DNA of 7,436 bases from NCBI GenBank assembly GCA_001771235.1, contig METF01000081.1, positions 288 to 7,723 of the forward strand, in the 5' to 3' direction. How positions within the stretch are numbered: the first letter of the stretch is position 1; each line of letters starts with the position of its first letter. The notes under the pieces are model-generated. The model had not been told where the DNA came from and ran no database searches. It saw only the letters and a program-made list of their open reading frames with translations. Origin of the DNA: Candidatus Zhuqueibacterota bacterium RBG_16_48_16. GTDB lineage: Bacteria > Zhuqueibacterota > Zhuqueibacteria > Residuimicrobiales > Sediminimicrobiaceae. The position numbers were made by a program, and so were the translations under genes. Shown piece by piece: positions 1 through 6,592 of this stretch.

Positions 1-38
1 TTATCCATCGGCATATTTTTTATAAATAATCTTTTTGC

Positions 39-66
39 TTGAATTAATAAGTTTTTTCGTTAAATT
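39..66 (+). promoter_or_regulatory. Possible weak sigma-70-like promoter for the operon
   Basis: TTGAAT at 39-44 and TAAATT at 61-66 are separated by 16 bases. Each matches four of six positions of the classical -35 and -10 hexamers. They lie in an AT-rich leader about 75 bases before the first start codon. The surrounding sequence is so AT-rich that such matches arise easily by chance. I found no exact Bacteroidota-type TAnnTTTG element. This is the best candidate seen, not a firm call. Confidence 0.25.
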
Positions 67-75
67 ATTCGTAGC

Positions 76-85
76 TTTTCGAAAA
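76..85. repeat. 10-base perfect palindrome TTTTCGAAAA in the operon leader
   Basis: TTTTCGAAAA is a perfect inverted repeat just downstream of the candidate promoter and about 55 bases before the receptor start. It could be half of an operator or a small regulator site. It could also be chance in AT-rich DNA. No second copy is visible in the window. Confidence 0.3.
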
Positions 86-127
86 CACCGAGGGGATATC
101 AACACTTTGTCACCACAACATTTTGAC

Positions 128-133
128 GGGAGG
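128..133 (+). promoter_or_regulatory. Ribosome binding site that fixes the receptor start at 141
   Basis: GGGAGG lies seven bases before ATG 141. An in-frame TTG at 123 would extend the protein by six residues, but it lies upstream of this Shine-Dalgarno sequence and would read through it. ATG 141 is therefore the better start, and it places the basic n-region of the signal peptide at the N-terminus. Confidence 0.8.
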
Positions 134-140
134 TCTACTT

Positions 141-3100
141 ATGAACGTTAAAAGAGTAGGTGTTTTTGTTTACAGTCTCGTGCTGATTCTTCTCTTTACG
201 CAAGCCGTTTTTTCCGGAACCACAGGTAAAATTTCAGGAAGTATTACTGATCAGGAAACCGGGCAGCCGTTACCTGGCGCCAACATTACCATCACGGGCA
301 CGCTACTAGGAGCCGCTGCCGATGTGAATGGCAACTATGTTATCCTGCACGTGCCGCCCGGCATTTATGACATCCAGGCTTCGATGATCGGCTACACAAA
401 GGTCATAATGAGCAACATTCGCGTCATGATCGATCAAACGGCAAAAGCGGATTTTGAACTCGGCCCGGAAGTGATTTCGGGAGAAGAAGTCACTATCGTC
501 GCGGAAAAGAATATCATAAAGGAAGATGTTGCGACCAGCGTTGTGGCCATTTCAGAAAGCGAAGTCGAAACATTGCCGTTGACGTCCGTCGAAGAGGTCG
601 TGGAATTACAGGCCGGTGTCGAGGATGGCCTGGTCATTCGTGGTGGAGGAGCTGATGAGACGCTTTACTTGCTGGACGGAATTACGCTTCGCGACCCAAG
701 GAATAACCAGCCGATCACCGGCATAAGCCTTAGCGCCGTCAAAGAAATCTCGGTAGAAAGGGGCGGCTTTAATGCGGAATACGGCCAGGTACGTTCAGGA
801 CTCATCAATGTGATCACCAAAGAGGGTGATAGAAACAATTACTGGGGATCGATTACCCTCAAGGCCAGCCCTCCTGCCGCCAAACATTTTGGCCTTTCTC
901 CTTACGATAAAAATTCCATGTGGATGAAGCCATACCTGGATGACGCTGTCTGTTGGACAGGCACGCAAAACGGCGTTTGGGATGAATACACCGCGCGGCA
1001 ATATCCGATCTTTAGAGGATGGGATGTCGTTTCCCAGGAGCTTCTTCAGGATAACGACCCGACAAATGATTTGACCCCTGAGGCTGCGCAGCGGCTTTTC
1101 GATTGGGAATACCGCAAGCAGCCCGTAACGGATCAACCGGACTATAACATCGATGCCGGTTTCGGAGGACCGGTGCCTTTTATCGCAAACAAGCTCGGCA
1201 ATCTGCGGTTTTTTGCCAGCTACCGGCGAGAGCGGGAAATGCTGCTGGTGCCTCTGACCAGGGATGATTATCTGGAACATAATTGGAATTTAAAGATGAC
1301 GTCGGATCTTTCCAGCTCGATGAAGCTCACCTTATCGGGCCTGTCCGGCAAGTTTTACACTGTAGCCGCAAACGAGGGCGATCACATTTACCTGACCAAT
1401 GAATTCGGCCCAAATGACAACCGCGCTACCAACTATTGGCATCCGACGATGTTTTTAAGAACGCCTTTGGACATCGCCAAAGTGACTGCCGAACAGCGAT
1501 CCGGGCGCATTTTCTCAGATTCCTGGTACTCGGGTGCAGAGGTGGGGCATTATTCTTTTGCGGCAAGATTAATCCATACGTTAAACCCCACAACTTTTTA
1601 CGAAGCCAGTATTGAACATCTCGCCCGGGAATATTTAACCGGCCCGGTAGAGGCGCGCGATACCACTCGCAAATATGAAATCGTACCCGGCTACTATGTC
1701 GACGAGGCGCCATCTGGCTGGAGTCCATACTCCACCGGCGGAATCGGTGGGGCGAATCAATTTTTTGGCGGCCACACGGGTGAAGCCCGAGATTCGAGCC
1801 GCATCTCCGCCACCACGCTCAAGCTCGACCTGACCAGCCAATTGAACTTTAACAATCTTGCCAAAGTAGGTCTTGAATTCGTTTATAACGATTTGGATCT
1901 TCGCTATGGCGATGTAAACGCTTTTACCAGCAGGATCATCATGGTCAACGAGCACCAGTTTCCCTACCGCGGTGCATTTTACGCCCAGGACAAGCTGGAA
2001 GCCCTGGGATTCATCCTAAACGCCGGGCTGAGGCTGGACTTTAGCAATGCCAATGGCAAATGGGTGAGACCGGAAAATATCTATGATAAATCTTATTTCT
2101 CATCAGACTACGATCCGCATGGAGAATACCAGGCGGAGGATATCAAGACCGAGCTTTCACTCAGCCCACGCCTGGGAATCTCTCACCCGATCACCGAGAA
2201 TTCAAAGCTCTTTTTCAACTACGGCCATTTCAAACAGCTTCCGACCTACGAAGAGCTGCTGCGTCTAGGACGAGCTGCCGGAGGAGCTTTGAAAAACTAT
2301 GGCGATCCCAACATGGCCCTGGCCAAGACGATTTCCTATGAGCTGGGATACGATCATGTGCTGTTCAACACTCTTCTCGTCCAGGCAGCGGCATTTTACC
2401 ATGACGTCACCGATCAACTCTCATACACCACCTATGCCAGTGCGGACGGAAGCGTCATTTACAGCGCGGCCACCAATGACAGTTACGAAGACATCCGCGG
2501 ATTTGAATTATCACTGAACAAATCATCCGGCTGGTGGTCCGGCTTTGCCAACTATACCTACCAGGTGAATACCTATGGCTATTTTGGCAGAAGGAACATC
2601 TATGAAAACCTGTCGGAGCAGCGCCAGTACGATGAGAATACGCGCTTGCTTTACCAGGGCAAACCGATTCCGCAGCCTTATGCCCGGGTCAGTATGATGT
2701 TGCGCTCGCCTGACGGTTTTGGGCCGGGTTTTCTGGGGATCGATCCGCTTGAAGATTGTACCTTGAACCTGCTTTATTTTTGGCGAGCAGGAGAATATAT
2801 CGATTGGAATCCCTTTAACCGGCTGGAGGTCTACGACAATGTGCAGGTGCGCGATTATCACAACATGGCTCTGCGGCTCAATAAGACTTTTAACATAAGC
2901 ACCATGCGCCTCACCTTGTTTATGGAAGTCGAAAACCTGCTGAACACCAGGCGGCTTTCCGGCGCCGGTTTTTATGATGGATTCGATTACCAGTATTATA
3001 TGGAATCGCTCCATTTGACTGCCAGCAAAGACTATGATAATCTTGTTGGCGATGACCGGCCCGGCGATTACCGCAAGGATGGTGTGGAGTTCCAGCCCAT

Positions 3101-3341
3101 CGAACAAATCGGCAACACAGCCGATCTGGTCAATCCGAATCTGAGAGTGATCTATTACGAAAGAAACAGCGGCAAATATATGAGCTATGCCGAGGAAAAC
3201 GGATGGGCAGAAGTTAACAAAGGCAAGATGCAAAAGATATTAGACGACAAAGCGTATATCGACATGCCCAATCAATCGTCCTTTAGCTTTTTGAATCCGC
3301 GGCAATGGTTTTTTGGCCTCAAGATTTCGTTTGATTTATAA
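141..3341 (+). CDS. TonB-dependent outer-membrane receptor with N-terminal carboxypeptidase-regulatory-like domain
   Basis: Predicted 1066-residue outer-membrane receptor for TonB-energised uptake of an unidentified ligand. Residues 1 to about 25 look like a signal peptide (basic MNVKR, then a hydrophobic core). Residues about 30-107 form a carboxypeptidase-regulatory-like (CarboxypepD_reg) beta domain, with GQPLPGANITITGT and a VPPGIYDIQA motif. A TonB-box-like EEVTIVAEK follows at 115-123. The plug spans about 130-230, with VIRGGGADETLYLLDGI and the typical ERGGFNAEYGQVRSGLINVI signature. The rest is barrel, rich in alternating aromatic strands, ending in WFFGLKISFDL. About 120 residues separate the NLLN-type strand (924-934) from the last strand, which suggests a very large final extracellular loop. 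The length is close to SusC-type receptors and longer than typical siderophore receptors. It is the first gene of the apparent operon, 39 bases before the next. No SusD partner is visible, and the substrate cannot be inferred from sequence. Confidence 0.96.
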   Translation: MNVKRVGVFVYSLVLILLFTQAVFSGTTGKISGSITDQETGQPLPGANITITGTLLGAAADVNGNYVILHVPPGIYDIQASMIGYTKVIMSNIRVMIDQTAKADFELGPEVISGEEVTIVAEKNIIKEDVATSVVAISESEVETLPLTSVEEVVELQAGVEDGLVIRGGGADETLYLLDGITLRDPRNNQPITGISLSAVKEISVERGGFNAEYGQVRSGLINVITKEGDRNNYWGSITLKASPPAAKHFGLSPYDKNSMWMKPYLDDAVCWTGTQNGVWDEYTARQYPIFRGWDVVSQELLQDNDPTNDLTPEAAQRLFDWEYRKQPVTDQPDYNIDAGFGGPVPFIANKLGNLRFFASYRREREMLLVPLTRDDYLEHNWNLKMTSDLSSSMKLTLSGLSGKFYTVAANEGDHIYLTNEFGPNDNRATNYWHPTMFLRTPLDIAKVTAEQRSGRIFSDSWYSGAEVGHYSFAARLIHTLNPTTFYEASIEHLAREYLTGPVEARDTTRKYEIVPGYYVDEAPSGWSPYSTGGIGGANQFFGGHTGEARDSSRISATTLKLDLTSQLNFNNLAKVGLEFVYNDLDLRYGDVNAFTSRIIMVNEHQFPYRGAFYAQDKLEALGFILNAGLRLDFSNANGKWVRPENIYDKSYFSSDYDPHGEYQAEDIKTELSLSPRLGISHPITENSKLFFNYGHFKQLPTYEELLRLGRAAGGALKNYGDPNMALAKTISYELGYDHVLFNTLLVQAAAFYHDVTDQLSYTTYASADGSVIYSAATNDSYEDIRGFELSLNKSSGWWSGFANYTYQVNTYGYFGRRNIYENLSEQRQYDENTRLLYQGKPIPQPYARVSMMLRSPDGFGPGFLGIDPLEDCTLNLLYFWRAGEYIDWNPFNRLEVYDNVQVRDYHNMALRLNKTFNISTMRLTLFMEVENLLNTRRLSGAGFYDGFDYQYYMESLHLTASKDYDNLVGDDRPGDYRKDGVEFQPIEQIGNTADLVNPNLRVIYYERNSGKYMSYAEENGWAEVNKGKMQKILDDKAYIDMPNQSSFSFLNPRQWFFGLKISFDL

Positions 3342-3380
3342 TATGATAAAAACTTTACAAACGAGGGAGCAAGGATAAAA

Positions 3381-5513
3381 ATGAAAAATTCTCTAAAAAG
3401 ATCTGTATGGATATCCATCTGTTTCTGCACTCTTGTTCTCACCGGCGTTGCGGAATTCGGTCACGCTCAAGAGGTAACCGGGCCGCATCGTGTTAAATGG
3501 CTGCGGGTGGGGACATTGCATAACTGGTATTCCAATGCGGGCGCTGAAGTGGAATACGGCCGGCGTGGCCGTGCGGCTGCGGAATCCCAGGACCAGGCGG
3601 ATCAATTGAACTGGGAGGCACAATTCCCACTGCAAGACCGGGCCTGTTCCAAAGGGTTATGGATTGGCACCACCAACTATGATGATCCGGTGGATGGAAA
3701 AAACTATCCATTCAAAGTGGTTCAGGCAGGTCCGCGTTTTGCAAATACCCTCACCAACTTTATGCCGGAAATCTTTAAAATGGTCGGGAAATCTCCCCAT
3801 CCCTCCGTGGTGGTCGACGGCCTCAGCGCATCGGATAATATCGTGAACGATGTGGTGGATGAATACGACGAAAGCATGAAAGCCGATAGAATGATCGTCA
3901 ACAAGCTTCACTCAAGCATCGGCGTCACGGTCACGCGGAAAATATATGCCTTTAGCCAGCAATATCACGACAACTATTTTATTTATGACTTTGTGTTCAA
4001 AAACACTGGCATTCTCGATCTGAATGGGACAACGGTGGAAAAAACCCTTCCCGGCGTGTTCTTTTTCTTTAGCTATCGTTATGCCCCCGGTTTTGAAGGC
4101 GGGATGAGGAGCTTTGTCGGTTCGGGTAACGTCTCCTGGGGCAAGAATACGGTGAATGATGTCGTCGGCCAAAATCCGAATGCTGCGGATTTTCAATTTC
4201 GCGCATTTTATTCTTATTATGGACCCCACTCCGGCAGTCCCGGTTATGAATCCGATTGGGGCGATCCGAATCACAACCAGGCCGATCATCTTGGCGCGCC
4301 GGCATTTTTGGGCGTTGTGACGATTCATGCGGATAAATCCCCTGGCGATCCCGGCGATGATTTGAGCCAGCCTTTCTCAACACAATATCTAGGCTCGGAT
4401 CAAAATATCAACAGCGTCATTGATTCCTACAATCGAGACGCCATGGTGCAGCAGTACACGCTTATGAGCGCAGGCCATCCCGAAAAAACCCATGCACAGG
4501 AAGTTGGAAGCGAGTTTGCTGACAGGTGGGGAGGCGACGGCGGAGGTTACTCGCAATCCATCGCTTTTGGCCCCTACACTCTCGATCCCGGGGACAGCGT
4601 TCACATCGTTCTGGCCGAGGCTGTTGCCGGACTCCGCCGGGAAAAAAGCACGGAGGTGGGGACAAAATGGTTCAGTAACACCGCGCCTTTTGTCCTGCCA
4701 AGTGGCACCACTACCACAGATCGCCATGAATATAAAAAAGCGTGGGTATGGACGGCCAAGGATTCACTCTTTGCCGCATTTGAGCGAGCGATTGAAAATT
4801 ATAACAACAATTTTGCTATCCCCGAGCCACCGCCGGCACCAAAGGATTTCACCGTCACTTCCGGTGGCAATCGCATCATTTTGACCTGGACGGATAACGC
4901 CGTGTCGTCGCCATATTTCGACGGTTATCAAATCTACCGCGCCATTGGCAGACCGGATACGCTATATGACAAAATATTCAGTTGCGACAAATCCAATTAC
5001 GTTCACAGTTTTGACGATACATCGGCATCCAGGGGCTTTGATTATTATTACTACATCCAAACCAAGGACGACGGCGCGAGAAACTCGGTCCATCCGGGAG
5101 TTCCCCTGGTAAGCAGCAGATTCTACACGATGACCAATCAAGCCGCACAACTGCAACGAGAAGCGGAGGACAATCTCTCTGAAATTCGTGTCGTCCCCAA
5201 TCCGTTCAATATTCGGGCTTCGTCACTGCAGTTCGGCAGCACGACACCGGACAGGATCGCTTTTTACGGGCTGCCGCCGGAGTGCATCATAAAAATCTAT
5301 ACCGAACGAGGCGATCTGATCGAAACTATCGAACACCTGGATGGAAGCGGCGATGAGTTATGGGATTCCGTAACCTCGTCGCGGCAAATCGTGGTCAGCG
5401 GTTTGTATATCGCCTATTTTGAGGTCACCAAAGATTTCAACGATCCGCAGACCGGAAAACGGTTGTTTAACAAAGGCGATAATACCTTTCGCAAGTTTAT
5501 CATTATTAGATAG
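3381..5513 (+). CDS. Secreted FN3-domain protein with type IX-like C-terminal sorting domain, function unknown
   Basis: A 710-residue predicted exported protein. Residues 1-29 form a signal peptide (MKNSLKR, hydrophobic core, GHA before Q30). Residues about 31-470 are a large region I do not recognise as a named family. It is rich in aromatics, Gly and Asp, and includes GLWIGTTNYDDPVDGKNYPF and AFGPYTLDPGDSVHIVLAEA. A Pro-rich linker (481-487) leads to a fibronectin type III-like domain at about 484-567, with LTWTDN and DGYQIYRA strands. The end (about 598-710) starts with VVPNPFN and has IKIYTERGDLIETIEH, SGLYIAYFEV and a final FRKFIIIR. That layout resembles type IX secretion C-terminal domains and the related FlgD-like Ig fold of FCB-group bacteria. 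ATG 3381 is preceded by AAGGA at 3371-3375, with GAGGGAG further upstream. The PorV-like gene starts 12 bases after the stop, which supports a cargo role. It is not SusD: I see no lipobox and no helical repeats. Its biochemical role is unknown. Confidence 0.92.
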   Translation: MKNSLKRSVWISICFCTLVLTGVAEFGHAQEVTGPHRVKWLRVGTLHNWYSNAGAEVEYGRRGRAAAESQDQADQLNWEAQFPLQDRACSKGLWIGTTNYDDPVDGKNYPFKVVQAGPRFANTLTNFMPEIFKMVGKSPHPSVVVDGLSASDNIVNDVVDEYDESMKADRMIVNKLHSSIGVTVTRKIYAFSQQYHDNYFIYDFVFKNTGILDLNGTTVEKTLPGVFFFFSYRYAPGFEGGMRSFVGSGNVSWGKNTVNDVVGQNPNAADFQFRAFYSYYGPHSGSPGYESDWGDPNHNQADHLGAPAFLGVVTIHADKSPGDPGDDLSQPFSTQYLGSDQNINSVIDSYNRDAMVQQYTLMSAGHPEKTHAQEVGSEFADRWGGDGGGYSQSIAFGPYTLDPGDSVHIVLAEAVAGLRREKSTEVGTKWFSNTAPFVLPSGTTTTDRHEYKKAWVWTAKDSLFAAFERAIENYNNNFAIPEPPPAPKDFTVTSGGNRIILTWTDNAVSSPYFDGYQIYRAIGRPDTLYDKIFSCDKSNYVHSFDDTSASRGFDYYYYIQTKDDGARNSVHPGVPLVSSRFYTMTNQAAQLQREAEDNLSEIRVVPNPFNIRASSLQFGSTTPDRIAFYGLPPECIIKIYTERGDLIETIEHLDGSGDELWDSVTSSRQIVVSGLYIAYFEVTKDFNDPQTGKRLFNKGDNTFRKFIIIR

Positions 5514-5525
5514 AGGGAGCTTGAA

Positions 5526-6530
5526 ATGAAAAGAATATTCTTTCTTTTTAATTTGGCGGTGCTTTTAATATTCTGTATTTCCGTGCCGAATTTAAAGGCG
5601 GAAAATGTCAAGCTGGCGCAAACGGGATTTCAGTTTTTGAGCATAACCTCTGACGCCCGTGCCGCGGCCATGGCGGGAGCGATGACCAGCGCCGAAATGC
5701 GATCCAGCTCATTATTTTTCAACCCTGCCTGCATGGCCAACATGACTCCCTTTGTGGATATTTCCATCAGCCATAATAAATGGATCGCGGACATCACCCA
5801 TAACACCTTTAGCCTCGCCCTGAATCCACAGGCCGGTCGATACGGCGTTTTAGGAGTCAGCATCCAGTCGACGGATTACGGCACGGTTCTCGGCACACGT
5901 GTGGATATGAATGCACAAAAGGGCTTTGTCGATACCGGCGAGCTTTCACCATCGGCCTTTGCTTTCGGCGTCGGCTATGCAAAAGCCCTTTCGGATCGAT
6001 TTTCCGTCGGTGCCCAGGTGAAATGGGTCAAGCAGGATTTGGAAGACAGCGTCATCCCGGTCACCGACTCGACAACGACGACAAAAAGCTATGAACTATC
6101 CCCGTTTGCTTTTGACTTTGGCACCCTGTTTAAAACGGGATTTAAAAGCCTGGCATTCGGTATGTCCATTCGAAATTTTTCCAAAGAAATCAGCTTCGAG
6201 CAGGAAGGATTTCAACTACCCCTGGTCTATACAATGGGCGTTTCGATGGACTTGATGGACTTTTTTGAAATGACGGGCTCGGATCAGTCGCTCTATTTGA
6301 CAATCGATGCAACCCATTACCGATCCCATCCCGAACAAATCCTGGTTGGATTAGACTATAAAATTATGAACTTGCTGTCGCTAAGAGGCGGACTGGCAAC
6401 CAATAACGACGAAGACAACTTTACATTCGGATTTGGTGTTTCCCAGTTTGGCCTGATGGTGGACTATGCTTATACACCCTTCGGCGTATTTGACCAGGTT
6501 CAGCGTGTCACCGCCAGGTTTTCGCTGTGA
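5526..6530 (+). CDS. PorV/PorQ-family outer-membrane beta-barrel protein
   Basis: A 334-residue predicted outer-membrane barrel of the PorV/PorQ family (FadL-like fold). In Bacteroidota, PorV takes type IX cargo proteins, through their C-terminal domains, to the surface sortase. The sequence shows a signal peptide (1-25, cleavage after LKA). It then has the family's N-terminal signature: GFQFLSITSDARAAAMAGA (34-52) and an FFNPACMA segment (64-71), where relatives often have NPAG. Repeating amphipathic strands follow, such as LSLRGGLATN and FTFGFGVSQFGLMVDYAYTP. It ends in VQRVTARFSL, a plausible last barrel strand. ATG 5526 has AGGGAG at 5514-5519, directly after the previous stop, so translation is probably coupled to the upstream gene. 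True PorV and the wider set of PorV-like paralogues in FCB lineages cannot be separated by eye. Family confidence is high; the shuttle role here is inference. Confidence 0.94.
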   Translation: MKRIFFLFNLAVLLIFCISVPNLKAENVKLAQTGFQFLSITSDARAAAMAGAMTSAEMRSSSLFFNPACMANMTPFVDISISHNKWIADITHNTFSLALNPQAGRYGVLGVSIQSTDYGTVLGTRVDMNAQKGFVDTGELSPSAFAFGVGYAKALSDRFSVGAQVKWVKQDLEDSVIPVTDSTTTTKSYELSPFAFDFGTLFKTGFKSLAFGMSIRNFSKEISFEQEGFQLPLVYTMGVSMDLMDFFEMTGSDQSLYLTIDATHYRSHPEQILVGLDYKIMNLLSLRGGLATNNDEDNFTFGFGVSQFGLMVDYAYTPFGVFDQVQRVTARFSL

Positions 6531-6580
6531 AAAACGAGCATTGTCAACGCATGGTAAATAATATGTGTAACCTGCTGGTT

Positions 6581-6584
6581 GGAG
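6581..6584 (+). promoter_or_regulatory. Ribosome binding site that decides the lipoprotein start at 6593
   Basis: GGAG lies eight bases before ATG 6593. Two other in-frame ATGs exist at 6551 and 6563, but neither has a convincing Shine-Dalgarno sequence. Starting there would add 14 or 10 residues in front of the signal peptide. ATG 6593 gives a compact MKKHTF basic n-region. Confidence 0.7.
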
Positions 6585-6592
6585 AATCAAAA

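Noticed and set aside
123..140. TTG at 123 as the start of the receptor
   Set aside because: It precedes and reads through the GGGAGG ribosome binding site. ATG 141 has correct spacing and a better signal-peptide start.
795..1280. A 161-codon open frame on the minus strand inside the receptor gene
   Set aside because: It is antisense to plug and early barrel sequence with clear family motifs. No domain is seen in its translation.
2523..3233. A 236-codon open frame on the minus strand inside the receptor gene
   Set aside because: It lies fully opposite a well-supported receptor reading frame. Its translation shows no recognisable domain, so it is a shadow of the real gene.
3342..3380. Intrinsic terminator between receptor and FN3 protein
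   Set aside because: The 39-base gap shows no GC-rich stem or T-tract and is purine-rich leader for the next gene.
3381..3470. FN3 protein as a SusD-like lipoprotein because cysteines C14 and C16 lie in its signal region
   Set aside because: The residues before each cysteine do not form a lipobox, and GHA before Q30 is a good signal peptidase I site. No SusD-type helical repeats follow.
3912..4328. A 138-codon minus-strand open frame inside the FN3 protein gene
   Set aside because: It is antisense to a continuous secreted-protein frame with a signal peptide and domains. Nothing recognisable is encoded on the opposite strand.
5559..5576. PorV-like protein as a lipoprotein because of C17 in its signal peptide
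   Set aside because: The preceding residue is Phe, which is not accepted at -1 of a lipobox. LKA before E26 is a normal cleavage site, and the family is an integral barrel.
6569..6580. Small hairpin AACC-TGCT-GGTT just before the lipoprotein ribosome binding site
   Set aside because: A four-base-pair stem is too weak to call a terminator or a translational control element, and no T-tract follows.
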